Assembly (NCBI RefSeq): GCF_007954405.1
Contig: NZ_CP042344.1
Span: 1,364,001-1,428,000 of the forward strand
Length of the DNA: 64,000 nt
Source of the DNA: Comamonas flocculans
GTDB taxonomy: Bacteria; Pseudomonadota; Gammaproteobacteria; Burkholderiales; Burkholderiaceae_C
Direction of reading: 5' to 3'
Shown one piece after another: positions 1 through 9,822 of the stretch. Below the pieces are notes generated by a model, which saw nothing but the letters and a program-made list of their open reading frames with translations, ran no database searches and was not told the origin of the DNA. A program made the translations under genes and the position numbers. Position 1 is the first letter of the stretch; each line of letters opens with the position of its first letter.

Positions 1-3000
1 AGGCGCGCGAGGCGCGCCCGCACCAGGCCCTGCGGCTGCGCGGCGTCGGGCGCGTGGTAGGCGAGCTGGCCTTGCAGCTCGCGCGCTACGAGATCGGCGC
101 TCCAGCTTTCGCCGCGCGCGCGCGCATGGGCGCTGACCTCATGCAGCTGGCGCTGGCGCACGGTGAGCGTGCCCACCTGCAGGTCGAGGGTGTCGGGTTG
201 CCAGGGCGAGCGCGGCGGCCGCGGGCCCGCAGCGGGCGCCTCCAGCGCCTCCCAGGCGTCCAGGTCCAGCGCGTCGAGCCTGACCACGGCCTGCACGCCG
301 CTGGCACCCGCCACCGCCCTGCCTTCGCCCAGCACCACCTGGCCGGCCAGCACCTGCGGCGCCTGGCCGGGCGCGCCTGGTTTTTGCAGATAGCTGAGCG
401 AGAGCACCGCGCCGGCGTCGAGCTGCAGGTGCTCGCGCAGTTCGCCGCCCGCGTTACTCACCCTGTTCTGATAGCGCAGTGCCCGCGTCTGCTCTGCCGT
501 CTTGCCCAGCGGTGCCGGCAGATCGAGCGCCATGCCGCGCAGGTCCGAGACCAGCAGCAGCTCGGGCAGGCCATGGTGCATGCCCAGCGTCAGCGTGTAG
601 TCGGTGCTGCCCTGCATGCGCGCCGCCAGCCGGGCCGTCAGCCCGCCCTCCCCGGCCGCCGCCTGCAGGCCGGCGCTGCTGGCACTGCCGCTGGCCTGCA
701 GCTGCAGCAGCGGCGCGCCGCCGTCGGGCGGCGGCTGCAGGCCGCCGGCAAGGCGCAATGCGCCGCCAAGCGCCTGGCCGCGCACCTGTTCGAGCGTGAA
801 GCCGCGCTCGGAAAAAACCACCGCGCCGTGCAACTGGGTGAGCAGCGGCGCGCCGGGCGCCGGGCGCAGCTCATTGCCCGCCAGTTCGATGCGGCCTTCG
901 ACCCGGCTGCGCTGCAGCGCGGCAATCGGCAGGCGCAGTTGCAACTGCAAGGCGGCTTCGCCGCGCGCCTGCATCTGATCGAGCGCGCCTTCGGTCAGGT
1001 CGGCCACCTGCGAGCCGCGCACGAAGGCCAGCATCTCGGCCAGCGGCCCCTGCACTTCACCCTGCACCTGCAGCTGCGGGCTCTCCAGATCGGGGATGCG
1101 CGCATTGACCTGCAGCACCTTCAGGCGCGGGCGGCCCAGCACCTGGCCGGCGGCACCATCGACGCGCATGCTGGCGCGGTCGAACACCAGCATGCCCGAC
1201 AGACCGCTGAGCGCGGGCCAGGGCTTGTCGCCCGGCGCCTGCAGGGCACGCGGCACATACACCAGCGTGGCATTCCTGATCCGTGCGGCGATGTGGAATT
1301 CCCCCACTTCGCCATTGGCGAAGGGCAGGTCGGCAAGATCGCCGCGCACCCGGAAGTTCACCTCCTTGCTGGCGCCCGCCGTGATCGCGTCGCGCACGTA
1401 GTGGCGGGCCTCGGCGTCCACCGCCAGCGGCAGGTAGCGGTGCACGCGCGTACCGTCGGCGCGTACCAGCGTGCCCGACAGGTCGAGCACGCCGGGCAGG
1501 CGCGACTGCGCGCCCTCGCCGGTGCGCCAATGCAGCCGCGCGCGGCCCTCGGCATCGGCGTTGGCAAAGCGCAGGTTCTCGCTGTCCACGCGGATCCTGT
1601 CACCATCGATCTGCCAGCGCACCCCGGCCTGCAGGCTCTGCACCGGCACGCAGGGGTCTTCAAACACCCCGGGCAGCAGCAGCTGGCCGTCGCGAATGCT
1701 CAGTTCGGCGCTGCCACCGGCTTCGGTCAGCTCGAAGCTGCCGCTGGCGCCGCGCAACCCGAAGACCTCGGGCGCACAACCGCCGGCCGCGTCCCGCCCC
1801 AGTGCCAGGCCCGAGGCGCGGCCGCGCACCGCGTAGGCCGAAACCGCGTCGTCCTCGCCCCGCCACTGCGCATGCAAGTCATGAATGCGACCTTCGGGGC
1901 CGTATTGCGCGAGCGCCTCGCGCAGCGACGCGTCCAGCGGCAGGCGCTCGGCGATGCGCGCCAGCAGCGCCAGATCGAGCACTTCGGCCTGCAGGCGCTG
2001 CTGGCGTTGCGCCCCCTGGCCCTGCACACGCCAGGACAGCGCCTTGCTCTGCCAGGCGAGGCCGTCGCCGGTGCGCACGCGCAGGTTCTCGGCGCCGAGC
2101 TGCAAGCCGTCGTCCAGCGGCTCGGCCACCGCGCGCAGCGTCAGCTCCTGCAGCGCCAGAGGCTGCAGGGCGCGGGCCCATTGCACTTGCGCACGGCGCA
2201 ACGCCAGGTCGGTCACGACGCGGGCCACGCGCCCCTGCTGCACGTCGGCCCAGGCGCGCAGCGCGCCACGCCCGTCCTGGACCTGCACGCCCTGCAGGTC
2301 GAGATAGGGCGCCAGGCGCACCAGATCCACCTCGGGCAGCTCGGCATACCACTGACCGCTCCAGCCTGTCCAGGCCTTGCCCAATGGGCCCCACAGCGGC
2401 TCCTGCAGGCGCGCGCGCAGCGAAAACCGCGCACCCCAGTGCTCAGGCGGCGTCGCGTCCAGGCGCAGCACATGGCGCCAGGCACCGCCACGCAGCACGA
2501 GGTCCACGTCGCTGAGCTGCACCGCGGGCAAAGCGCGTTGCTCGTCCAGCCACTCGAGCCTGCCACCGCGCACCACCACCTCGGTCTGCGACAGCAGCCA
2601 GTCCAGCACCGAGCCGTCGTCCGAGCCCTGGGTAAGCGGCAGGCCCGCGACGAACACCCGGCCCTGCGCATCGCGGCGCAGCTGCAGTGCGGGCGCCTCC
2701 ACGTACAGCTGGCTCAGGCCCAGACGCAGCAGCGAGCGCGGCGACAGCGCAATGAGCACGCGCGGCAGCTGCAGCGCCTGACGGCCCCCGGCGTCGAGCA
2801 GCTGCACGCCCTGCAACTCCAGCGTGGGCAACACGCCGTTGCTGTGCGCGCGCAGCGCCTGCACCCTGACCGGCAAACCCAGCGCCTTCTGGGCTTGTTG
2901 CTGCAGCAGCGGACGCCAATCATCGATACGCGGCACAATCCACCAATGCAACGTCGCCCATGCCAGCGCGAGCAACAGCCAGAACGCCAGCAAAATTCCC

Positions 3001-3059
3001 AGGGCCCATCGTGCCGTGCTCGCCAGATATCTCAGCCAACGGGGAGAATGTGTGGGCAC
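1..3059 (-). CDS. yhdP: YhdP family AsmA-like envelope protein (partial, C-terminus off window)
   Basis: Reading the minus strand from GTG at 3059 gives an N-terminal cytoplasmic stub, one hydrophobic segment (about residues 12-34, WALGILLAFWLLLALAW) and then a long beta-rich periplasmic region. I checked the frame at the start, around 1100-1560 (FRVRGDL, WPALSGLSGML) and at the left edge (PDAAQPQGLVRARL); all three read as the YhdP/TIGR02099 family (DUF3971 plus AsmA-like C-terminus). About 1019 codons are in the window and no stop is reached. Family members are roughly 1270-1400 residues, so the C-terminus is missing. YhdP proteins are inner-membrane-anchored bridges linked to phospholipid transport to the outer membrane. 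No ATG is available near the start, so GTG 3059 is chosen by where hydrophobicity begins; the start could lie slightly upstream. The gene is divergent from glnE, an arrangement I know from Comamonadaceae. Confidence 0.85.
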   Translation of the reverse strand, partial: MPTHSPRWLRYLASTARWALGILLAFWLLLALAWATLHWWIVPRIDDWRPLLQQQAQKALGLPVRVQALRAHSNGVLPTLELQGVQLLDAGGRQALQLPRVLIALSPRSLLRLGLSQLYVEAPALQLRRDAQGRVFVAGLPLTQGSDDGSVLDWLLSQTEVVVRGGRLEWLDEQRALPAVQLSDVDLVLRGGAWRHVLRLDATPPEHWGARFSLRARLQEPLWGPLGKAWTGWSGQWYAELPEVDLVRLAPYLDLQGVQVQDGRGALRAWADVQQGRVARVVTDLALRRAQVQWARALQPLALQELTLRAVAEPLDDGLQLGAENLRVRTGDGLAWQSKALSWRVQGQGAQRQQRLQAEVLDLALLARIAERLPLDASLREALAQYGPEGRIHDLHAQWRGEDDAVSAYAVRGRASGLALGRDAAGGCAPEVFGLRGASGSFELTEAGGSAELSIRDGQLLLPGVFEDPCVPVQSLQAGVRWQIDGDRIRVDSENLRFANADAEGRARLHWRTGEGAQSRLPGVLDLSGTLVRADGTRVHRYLPLAVDAEARHYVRDAITAGASKEVNFRVRGDLADLPFANGEVGEFHIAARIRNATLVYVPRALQAPGDKPWPALSGLSGMLVFDRASMRVDGAAGQVLGRPRLKVLQVNARIPDLESPQLQVQGEVQGPLAEMLAFVRGSQVADLTEGALDQMQARGEAALQLQLRLPIAALQRSRVEGRIELAGNELRPAPGAPLLTQLHGAVVFSERGFTLEQVRGQALGGALRLAGGLQPPPDGGAPLLQLQASGSASSAGLQAAAGEGGLTARLAARMQGSTDYTLTLGMHHGLPELLLVSDLRGMALDLPAPLGKTAEQTRALRYQNRVSNAGGELREHLQLDAGAVLSLSYLQKPGAPGQAPQVLAGQVVLGEGRAVAGASGVQAVVRLDALDLDAWEALEAPAAGPRPPRSPWQPDTLDLQVGTLTVRQRQLHEVSAHARARGESWSADLVARELQGQLAYHAPDAAQPQGLVRARLAR

Positions 3060-3155
3060 GCCTCGGTCATGACATCGGATTGCAGTGTCAGGAATTATGA
3101 CCCGCACCAGTGAATCCGAAGAGGCGCTTGCGCGCTGGCACGGGGGCGCCTGAAC

Positions 3156-5897
3156 ATGGGCCCCTCGCCACAGACCACGGTCCGCGCCGCTGGTCTTGCC
3201 GCCCATTCGCGTCTGTACCAGCGCCTGCACCGGCGCTATGCCGACGTCTGGACGCTGCTGGCGCCCGGTCTGCCCGAACGCGCCACCATGGCCGCCTGCT
3301 GCGACGCACTGCAAGCGCGGGGGCAGGACCTGGCGGGCGCGCTGCGCATCCTGCGTCAACTGGTGGTCGAGCGGCTGATGGTGCTCGACTGCGAACGCCA
3401 GGCTCCGCTGGAGGACATCTGCACCGCCCTGACCACGCTGGCCGAGCTGGCGCTGGACCGTGCCTGCCTGCAGGTACGCCAGCAGCTGGACGCGGCGCAC
3501 GGTGCGCCGCTGGGCGCCGATGGCCAGGTGGCCCAGCTCTGGGTGGTGGGCATGGGCAAGCTCGGCGCGCGCGAGCTCAATGTCTCCAGCGACATCGACC
3601 TGATCTGCATCTACGAAAGCGACGGGGAAACCACCGGGCTGGCGGACGGGCGCGGGCGCATCTCCAACCATGAATACTTCGTGCAGGCGGTGCGGCGCAT
3701 CAGCGCCCTCGTCGGCGAGCAGACGCAGGACGGATTCGTCTTTCGCGTGGATCTGGCGCTGCGCCCGCACGGCAACTCAGGGCCACTGGCGATGTCGCTC
3801 GCGGCACTGCAGGACTACCTGCGCCTGCAGGGGCGCGAATGGGAGCGTTTCGCCTGGCTCAAGAGTCGGGTGGTTGCGCCCACGGCCTGCATCGCCTCGC
3901 CCAACGTGCAGGCGCTGCGCCAGGTGGTGCTGCCCTTCGTGTTCCGCCGCTACCTGGACTATGCGGTGTTCGATGCGCTGCGCGTGCTGCACCGCCAGAT
4001 CCGCCAGGAAGCGCAGCGCCGCTGCGCCGGCCACCCCGAGCGGGCCAACGACGTCAAGCTCTCGCGCGGGGGCATACGCGAGATCGAATTCACCGTGCAG
4101 CTGGTGCAGGTGGTGCGCGGCGGGCAGTTCCCCGAGCTGCGCTGCCGCCCCACGCTGGAGGCGCTGCAGCGCCTGGCGCGCGCCGGCCTGATGCCGCAGG
4201 AAAGCAGCGAGGCGCTGGCTCAGGCCTACGTCTTCCTGCGCCAGGTCGAGCACCGCATCCAGTACCTGGACGACCAGCAGACCCATGTGCTGCCCACGCA
4301 GGACCGCGACCTGGCCTGGATCGCGCAGACCATGGGCATGGACAGCTGCGAGTTCCTGCGCGAGCTCGACGCCCACCGCGAGCGCGTGGCGCACGAGTTC
4401 GACGCGCTGCTGGGCGGACCGCAGAAGAAGACCTGCTCAGGCCCCGGCTGCCGCCAGCGCGAAGAGCCCCCGGCCGACTGGAACGCGGTGATCGAAGCCC
4501 AGCCGGCCACCGTGGGACGGCGCATGCAGGACTGGCACCAGCAGCCGCGGGTGCGCCAGCTCAGCGACAAATCGACCGAACGGCTGATGCGCATCCTGCG
4601 CCAGGCCGGCCAATGGCTGGCCGAGGGCGGCGCCACCGAAGAGGGGGCGCTGCGTCTGCTGGACTGGTTGGAGCAGCTGCTGCGCCGCGAAAGCTACCTG
4701 GCGCTGCTGGTCGAGCGCCCGCTCGTGCTGCGCCGCCTGCTCACGCTGCTGGGGGCGGCGCGCTGGCCCGCGCGCTACCTGCAGCAGCACCCCGGCGTGA
4801 TCGACGAGCTGGCCAGCGAGGCGCTGTTCGTCGAGCGCTTCGATGCCCGCGCCTTCACGCGCGAGCTGCAGGAGCGCCACGCCTCCTTGCGCTCCACCGG
4901 CGAGGACGATGAGGAAAGCCTGCTGAACCTGCTGCGCCGCGCGCACCACGCCGAGGTGTTTCGCACCCTGGCGCGCGACGTGGACGCCCGCCTGACGGTG
5001 GAGGAGGTGGCCGACGACCTGTCGCTGCTGGCCGACAGCGTGCTGGCGCTGGCGACCCAGTGGTGCTGGGAGCACTTCAAGGGCCGCCACCGCGAGGTGC
5101 CGCAACTGTCCATCATCGGCTACGGCAAGCTCGGCGGCAAGGAACTCGGCTACGGCAGCGACCTGGACCTGGTCTTCGCCTACGACGACGCTGACGACAA
5201 TGCCGCCGAGATCTACCCCGCCTTCGTGCGCAAGCTGCTGTCCTGGCTGACGGTGAAGACCGGCGAGGGCGACCTGTTCGAGATCGACACCCAGCTGCGC
5301 CCCAATGGCAATTCCGGCCTGCTCGTCACCTCCTTCGAGGCCTACGCGGCCTACCAGCAGCAGCGCGGCAGCAACACCGCCTGGACCTGGGAGCACCAGG
5401 CGATGACGCGCGCGCGCTGCGTGCTCGGCTCGCCCCTGCTGCGCCAGCGCTTCGACGCCATCCGCGAGGCGGTGATCACCGCGCCGCGCGACCTGGTGCG
5501 GCTGGCCAGCGAGATCATCGCCATGCGCGAGCGCCTGCACGGCGCGCACCGCGCCAGTCCCGCGCTGTTTGACGTCAAGCACAGCCGCGGCGGCATGGTG
5601 GACGTGGAGTTCGCGGTGCAATACCTGGTGCTCGCGCATTCGGGCGCGCACCCCGAGCTGCGCGAGAACAAGGGCAACATCGGCCTGCTCGAACGTGCCG
5701 AGCAGGCCGGCCTGCTGCCCGCGGGCGTGGGCCACGCGGCGGCCAATGCCTACCGCCAGCTGCGCCAGATGCAGCACCGTGCGCGCCTGAACGAGGAAGC
5801 CACGCGCGTCGCGCCCGATCGGCTGGCGATGGAGCGCCACACCGTGCTGGCGCTCTGGGATGCCACCTTTGCTGCGGTGCAGCATCAGCCACTCTAG
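3156..5897 (+). CDS. glnE: Bifunctional glutamine synthetase adenylyltransferase/deadenylase
   Basis: A 913-residue protein, the normal size for GlnE, which adenylylates and deadenylylates glutamine synthetase in response to PII. Two nucleotidyltransferase domains are visible: the first carries GMGKLGARELN followed by SSDIDLI (about residues 132-150), the second IIGYGKLGGKEL then GSDLDLVF (about 652-674). These are the duplicated G-x-GKLG...D-x-D active sites of the deadenylase (N) and adenylylase (C) halves. A GlnD-type helical region follows each. ATG 3156 is the first methionine after an in-frame stop at 3111; no strong Shine-Dalgarno is visible. It is divergent from yhdP with a gap of about 96 bp and is followed 63 bp later by metN, probably a separate unit. 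Confidence 0.96.
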   Translation: MGPSPQTTVRAAGLAAHSRLYQRLHRRYADVWTLLAPGLPERATMAACCDALQARGQDLAGALRILRQLVVERLMVLDCERQAPLEDICTALTTLAELALDRACLQVRQQLDAAHGAPLGADGQVAQLWVVGMGKLGARELNVSSDIDLICIYESDGETTGLADGRGRISNHEYFVQAVRRISALVGEQTQDGFVFRVDLALRPHGNSGPLAMSLAALQDYLRLQGREWERFAWLKSRVVAPTACIASPNVQALRQVVLPFVFRRYLDYAVFDALRVLHRQIRQEAQRRCAGHPERANDVKLSRGGIREIEFTVQLVQVVRGGQFPELRCRPTLEALQRLARAGLMPQESSEALAQAYVFLRQVEHRIQYLDDQQTHVLPTQDRDLAWIAQTMGMDSCEFLRELDAHRERVAHEFDALLGGPQKKTCSGPGCRQREEPPADWNAVIEAQPATVGRRMQDWHQQPRVRQLSDKSTERLMRILRQAGQWLAEGGATEEGALRLLDWLEQLLRRESYLALLVERPLVLRRLLTLLGAARWPARYLQQHPGVIDELASEALFVERFDARAFTRELQERHASLRSTGEDDEESLLNLLRRAHHAEVFRTLARDVDARLTVEEVADDLSLLADSVLALATQWCWEHFKGRHREVPQLSIIGYGKLGGKELGYGSDLDLVFAYDDADDNAAEIYPAFVRKLLSWLTVKTGEGDLFEIDTQLRPNGNSGLLVTSFEAYAAYQQQRGSNTAWTWEHQAMTRARCVLGSPLLRQRFDAIREAVITAPRDLVRLASEIIAMRERLHGAHRASPALFDVKHSRGGMVDVEFAVQYLVLAHSGAHPELRENKGNIGLLERAEQAGLLPAGVGHAAANAYRQLRQMQHRARLNEEATRVAPDRLAMERHTVLALWDATFAAVQHQPL

Positions 5898-5960
5898 AAT
5901 CAGCCCGACCCCGCCCGCCGCGCGCGCCCACCGCGCCGGCAGCCCCTTGCCCGCACGCCC

Positions 5961-7025
5961 ATGATCGACCTGAGGGACATCACGCTGAACTACCCCGGCC
6001 CGCAAGGGCCCGTCACCGCCCTCGCCGGCATCACGCTGCGCGTGGCGCCGCGCGAGATCTTCGGCATCATCGGCCGCTCGGGCGCGGGCAAGAGCTCGCT
6101 GGTGCGCGTGATCAACTTGCTCAACCGCCCCTGCAGCGGCCAGGTGCTGGTGGACGGGCGCGACATGACGCGCCTGAGCGAGGCCGAGCTGCGCGCGGCG
6201 CGGCGCGACATCGGCATGGTGTTCCAGCACTTCAACCTGCTGTCTTCGCGCACGGTGTATGGCAACGTGGCCTTGCCGCTGGAGCTTTCGGGCATGGACA
6301 AGGCGGCGATCCGCGCGCGCGTGCAGCCGCTGCTCGAGCTGGTCGGTCTGGCCGAGCTGGCCGAGCGCTACCCGGCGCAGATTTCAGGTGGGCAGAAGCA
6401 GCGCGTGGGCATAGCGCGTGCGCTGGCCAGCCAGCCCAAGGTCTTGCTGAGCGACGAGGCGACCAGCGCGCTGGACCCGGAGACCACGCGCTCCATCCTC
6501 GACCTGCTGCGCCGCGTGAACCGCGAGCTGGGCGTGACCGTGGTCCTGATCACGCACCAGATGCAGGTGATCAAGCAGATTGCCGAGCGCGTGGCGGTGA
6601 TCGACGCCGGACAAATTGCCGAGATGGGCAGCGTGCTGCAGCTCTTCACCCACCCGCGCGAGGCGATCACGCGCAGCCTGATCGACGAGATCGTGCCGCA
6701 GACCCTGCCCGAAACGGTGCTGGCGCGCGTGCATGCACTCAGCCAGAACCTGCCCGCGGGGCAGACGGGCAAGCTGCTGCGCCTGTCCTACGCGGGCGAG
6801 CAGGCCTACGAGCCCATCCTGGCGCACCTGATCCGCGAGCTGGGGCTGGACGTGTCCATCCTGCACGGGCAGATCGACGAGATCCAGGAGCAGGCCTTCG
6901 GCTCGCTGGCGCTGTACGTGAGCGGGGCGGCGACCGACCTGGCGCGGGCCGGCGACTTTCTGCACGCGCGCGGCGTGCTGGCCCATGTGGATGCGGTGCA
7001 GGCCGGGGAGGCAGCGCATGTTTGA
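5961..7025 (+). CDS. metN: Methionine ABC transporter ATP-binding protein MetN
   Basis: A 354-residue ABC ATPase. Walker [10 protein letters not shown] lies at residues 38-46, the signature ISGGQKQR near 140, Walker B as [15 protein letters not shown] near 160, and the switch histidine in LITHQ. The C-terminal ~80 residues after the ATPase core fit the NIL ligand-sensing domain found in MetN, which mediates feedback inhibition by methionine. It energises import of D/L-methionine through MetI with MetQ as binding protein. Its stop overlaps the start of metI by 8 bp, so the two are translationally coupled. Confidence 0.96.
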   Translation: MIDLRDITLNYPGPQGPVTALAGITLRVAPREIFGIIGRSGAGKSSLVRVINLLNRPCSGQVLVDGRDMTRLSEAELRAARRDIGMVFQHFNLLSSRTVYGNVALPLELSGMDKAAIRARVQPLLELVGLAELAERYPAQISGGQKQRVGIARALASQPKVLLSDEATSALDPETTRSILDLLRRVNRELGVTVVLITHQMQVIKQIAERVAVIDAGQIAEMGSVLQLFTHPREAITRSLIDEIVPQTLPETVLARVHALSQNLPAGQTGKLLRLSYAGEQAYEPILAHLIRELGLDVSILHGQIDEIQEQAFGSLALYVSGAATDLARAGDFLHARGVLAHVDAVQAGEAAHV

Positions 7026-7683
7026 GAATTTTTCGCCCATGATGCTGGCGCTGTTCGGCACCTCGCTGTGGGAGACCATCGTGATGGTCGGCATCTCCGG
7101 CGGCATAGGCGGGCTGATCGGCATTCCGCTGGGCGTGTTCCTGCGCCTGACCGATCAGGGCGGCGTGCTGGCGCACCGCCCGGCCAACGCGCTGGTGGGC
7201 GCCCTGGTGAACGCGGTGCGCTCCACGCCCTTCATCATCCTGCTGGTGGCCATCATCCCGTTCACGCGGCTGGTCACCGGCACCTCGATAGGCACCTGGG
7301 CCGCCATCGTGCCGATGACGCTGGCGGCCGCGCCCTTCATCGCGCGGCTGGTGGAAACCGCGCTGCGCGAGGTGGACAACGGCCTGATCGAGGCCGCGCA
7401 GTCCATGGGTGCAAGCACCTGGCAGATCGTCTGGAAGGTGCTGCTGCCCGAGGCGCTGCCCGGCATCGTGGCCGGCCTGACCATCAGCTTCGTGAGCCTG
7501 ACGGGCTATTCGGCCATGGCCGGTGCGGTGGGCGGCGGGGGGCTGGGCGACCTGGGAATACGCTACGGCTACCAGCGCTTTCTGCCGGACGTGATGCTGG
7601 CGGTGGTGCTGATTCTCATCGTCTTCGTGCAGGCCATACAGAGTTTTGGCGACTGGGCCGTGCGCCGCCTGTCGCACCGTTGA
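7018..7683 (+). CDS. metI: Methionine ABC transporter permease MetI
   Basis: A 221-residue inner-membrane permease with five predicted hydrophobic segments. The binding-protein-dependent transport signature (EAA-type loop) is visible as [20 protein letters not shown] start it at ATG 7018 ([10 protein letters not shown]) rather than further upstream, because this gives the usual MetI length and an 8-bp coupling overlap with metN. It forms the membrane channel of the MetNIQ importer. The next gene, metQ, starts about 100 bp downstream. Confidence 0.95.
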   Translation: MFENFSPMMLALFGTSLWETIVMVGISGGIGGLIGIPLGVFLRLTDQGGVLAHRPANALVGALVNAVRSTPFIILLVAIIPFTRLVTGTSIGTWAAIVPMTLAAAPFIARLVETALREVDNGLIEAAQSMGASTWQIVWKVLLPEALPGIVAGLTISFVSLTGYSAMAGAVGGGGLGDLGIRYGYQRFLPDVMLAVVLILIVFVQAIQSFGDWAVRRLSHR

Positions 7684-7787
7684 GCGGGCACATGCGCGGC
7701 GGTTATGAGGTCATGGCGAAAGATTCTTTTTGCAACGCAGCATGAACCGCTAGCATCGTGTGTTTGATTGTTTCCAAGGTGCCCACC

Positions 7788-8588
7788 ATGCATTCCAAAC
7801 GTTCCTTCCTGCAGACCGCGCTGGCACTGGCCGGCGCCCTGGCCTTGGGACAGCCCGCGCTGGCCCAGGACAAGCCGATCAAGATCGGCGTGACGGCCGG
7901 TCCGCACGCCCAGATCATGGAGCAGGTCAAGAAGGTGGCCGCCCGCAACGGCCTGGCGATCGAGATCGTGGAGTTCAGCGACTACGTGCAGCCCAATGCC
8001 GCGCTGGCCTCGGGCGACCTGGCGGCCAACAGCTACCAGCACAAACCCTACCTGGACGCGCAGATCAAGGACCGTGGCTACAAGTTCGCGGTGGCCGCGG
8101 ACACCGTGACCTTCCCGATCGGGCTGTACTCCAAAAAGATCAAGCAGCTGGGCGAACTCAAGGAAGGCGCGCGCTTCGGCATCCCCAACGACCCGACCAA
8201 CGGCGGGCGCGTGCTCTTGCTGCTGCAGGCCCAGGGGCTGATCAAGCTCAAGGACGGCGCGGGCCTGAAGGCCACGCCGCTGGACGTGGTGGAAAACACC
8301 AAAAAACTCAAGTTCGTCGAACTGGACGCGGCGCAGCTGCCGCGCTCACTCGACGACCTGGACGCCTCGGCCATCAACACCAACTTCGCCATCTCCGCCG
8401 GGCTCGATCCCAAGCGCGACGCCATCGCCATGGAGGCGCCCAACGGCCCCTACGTGAACATTCTGGTGGTGCGCGAGGCCGACAAGAACCAGCCCTGGGT
8501 GGCGCAGCTCGTCAAGAGCTACCACAACGACGAGATCCGCCAGTTCATCGACACCCAGTTCAAGGGTTCGATCATCGCCGGCTGGTAA
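7788..8588 (+). CDS. metQ: Methionine-binding protein MetQ (NlpA family)
   Basis: A 266-residue substrate-binding protein of the NlpA/MetQ family. The N-terminus MHSKRSFLQTALALAGALAL...ALAQ is a signal peptide cleaved at AxA; there is no lipobox cysteine, so it appears to be a soluble periplasmic protein rather than the lipoprotein seen in E. coli. Family features include IKIGVTAGPHAQIMEQVKK at the mature N-terminus, a YQHKPYL segment and a C-terminal IDTQFKGSIIAGW. ATG 7788 is chosen because the hydrophobic core follows directly; a longer frame to 7758 adds ten residues with no signal-peptide character. Confidence 0.95.
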   Translation: MHSKRSFLQTALALAGALALGQPALAQDKPIKIGVTAGPHAQIMEQVKKVAARNGLAIEIVEFSDYVQPNAALASGDLAANSYQHKPYLDAQIKDRGYKFAVAADTVTFPIGLYSKKIKQLGELKEGARFGIPNDPTNGGRVLLLLQAQGLIKLKDGAGLKATPLDVVENTKKLKFVELDAAQLPRSLDDLDASAINTNFAISAGLDPKRDAIAMEAPNGPYVNILVVREADKNQPWVAQLVKSYHNDEIRQFIDTQFKGSIIAGW

Positions 8589-8595
8589 GCCCGGC

Positions 8596-8619
8596 GCGCG
8601 CGGCGCCATCGCCGCGCGC
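8596..8619. terminator. GC-rich perfect hairpin after metQ
   Basis: Eight bases after the metQ stop lies a 10-bp perfect inverted repeat, GCGCGCGGCG and CGCCGCGCGC, with a 4-base loop. No T-tract follows, so it is not a classic intrinsic terminator; it may stabilise the 3' end of the metNIQ message or assist termination before the next gene. Confidence 0.5.
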
Positions 8620-8691
8620 ACGGTGGCGCGGCCCGCCGGCCCGGCATGCGGCTTGCATGCGACACTAACGGTTTTGCATTTTTTGCCGCCC

Positions 8692-9819
8692 ATGCCGCCT
8701 TCCCTGTTCCCAGCGATCGCCCTGCTCGCCGCGCTCGGCTGTGGCGCGAGCCTGGCGCAAGACGCTCCCCCGAAGGCGCAGCCGGCGCTGACGGTCACCA
8801 CCACCACCGCCCAGCGCACCGAGCTGACCACGCATTTTTCCGCCAACGGCAACATCGCCGCCTGGCAGGAGGCGAGCATAGGCGCCGAGATCGGCGGCCT
8901 GCGCATCGCCGAGGTGCTGGTCAACGTGGGCGACGTGGTGCGCAAGGGCCAGGTGCTGGCGCGCTTTGCCACCGACCTGGTGCAGGGCGACGTGGCGCAG
9001 GCGCGCGCGGCGCTGCAGCAGGCCGAGGCGGCCGTGGCCGAGGCGCGCGCCAATGCCGAGCGCGCCCGCGCGCTGGCCGGCAGCGGCGCGATGAGCCAGC
9101 AGCAGATCCAGCAGTACGCCACCGCCGAGCAGAGCGCGCTGGCCAGCGTGGCGTCGGCCAAGGCGCAGCTGGGCACCCAGCAGCTGCGCCTGGCGCACAC
9201 CGAGGTGCGCGCGCCCGACGCCGGCGTGGTCTCCGCGCGCAGCGCCACCGTGGGCGCAGTGGTGGGCGCGGGCACCGAACTCTTTCGCATGGTGCGCCAG
9301 GGCCGCCTGGAGTGGCGCGCCGAAGTCGGCGCCGCCGACCTGGCGCTGCTTTCGCCGGGCGTGCGCGCCCTGGTCGGCACCGCCGGTGGCGGCCAGGTGC
9401 AGGGCAAGGTGCGCATGCTCGGGCCGACGGTGGACGTGAACACGCGCAACGCCCTGGTCTACGTGGATCTGCCGGCAGACCCGCGGCTGCGCGCCGGCAT
9501 GTACGCCAGCGGCCGCTTCGTGCTGGGCGACAGGCAGGCGCTGACCGTGCCGCTGTCGGCGGTGGTGGTGCGCGACGGCTTTCCCAGCGTGTTCGAGCTG
9601 CAGGGCAGCGACCACGTGATCCTGCGGCGCGTGCACACCGGCCAGCGCACGGGTGAGCGCATCGAGGTGACCGAGGGCCTGGCCGAAGGCGCGCACATCG
9701 TGCAGCGCGGCGGCACCTTCCTGAACGACGGCGACCTGGTACGGGTGGTTCAGGAATCTGAACAAAATCCGGCCCAAACTCCCGCCAGCCAAGCGCCAGC
9801 AGCTACGAAAACAAAGTAA
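8692..9819 (+). CDS. RND efflux periplasmic adaptor (membrane fusion protein)
   Basis: A 375-residue HlyD/AcrA-type adaptor with N-terminal signal sequence MPPSLFPAIALLAALGC...SLAQ. A split biotinyl-lipoyl domain is visible (ASIGAEIGGLRIAEVLVNVGD and then LAHTEVRAPDAGVVSA) around a coiled-coil hairpin rich in AEAAVAEARANAERA. Beta-barrel and membrane-proximal domains follow. It would dock the RND permease encoded 3 bp downstream. ATG 8692 is chosen because the signal peptide begins there; the longer frame to 8623 adds non-signal residues. The last ~20 residues (NPAQTPASQAPAAT) are encoded by an interspersed repeat module (see 9760-9806). No outer-membrane factor gene is adjacent, so a TolC-type protein must come from elsewhere. 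Confidence 0.92.
   Translation: MPPSLFPAIALLAALGCGASLAQDAPPKAQPALTVTTTTAQRTELTTHFSANGNIAAWQEASIGAEIGGLRIAEVLVNVGDVVRKGQVLARFATDLVQGDVAQARAALQQAEAAVAEARANAERARALAGSGAMSQQQIQQYATAEQSALASVASAKAQLGTQQLRLAHTEVRAPDAGVVSARSATVGAVVGAGTELFRMVRQGRLEWRAEVGAADLALLSPGVRALVGTAGGGQVQGKVRMLGPTVDVNTRNALVYVDLPADPRLRAGMYASGRFVLGDRQALTVPLSAVVVRDGFPSVFELQGSDHVILRRVHTGQRTGERIEVTEGLAEGAHIVQRGGTFLNDGDLVRVVQESEQNPAQTPASQAPAATKTK
9760..9806 (-). repeat. Interspersed AGCTG-TAGCGCTTG repeat, read as C-terminus of the adaptor
   Basis: On the minus strand this reads GTAGCTGCTGGCGCTTGG and ends near GGATTTTG, the same architecture as the copies at 20521, 58818 and 63239. It encodes the extreme C-terminal tail of the adaptor protein in frame and supplies codons almost up to its stop. 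Confidence 0.6.
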
Positions 9820-9822
9820 GCC

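Noticed and set aside
54..3113. 1019-residue open frame on the plus strand
   Set aside because: It is the exact antisense of the yhdP frame with an amino-acid mix (A, Q, R, H, L) typical of GC-rich shadows; the minus frame reads as a known family.
3097..3153. 18-codon frame upstream of glnE ending 2 bp before its ATG
   Set aside because: Could be a leader peptide but there is no Shine-Dalgarno and no regulatory residue pattern; too weak to list.
4437..6230. 597-residue minus frame over glnE and metN
   Set aside because: Shadow of two well-recognised plus-strand genes.
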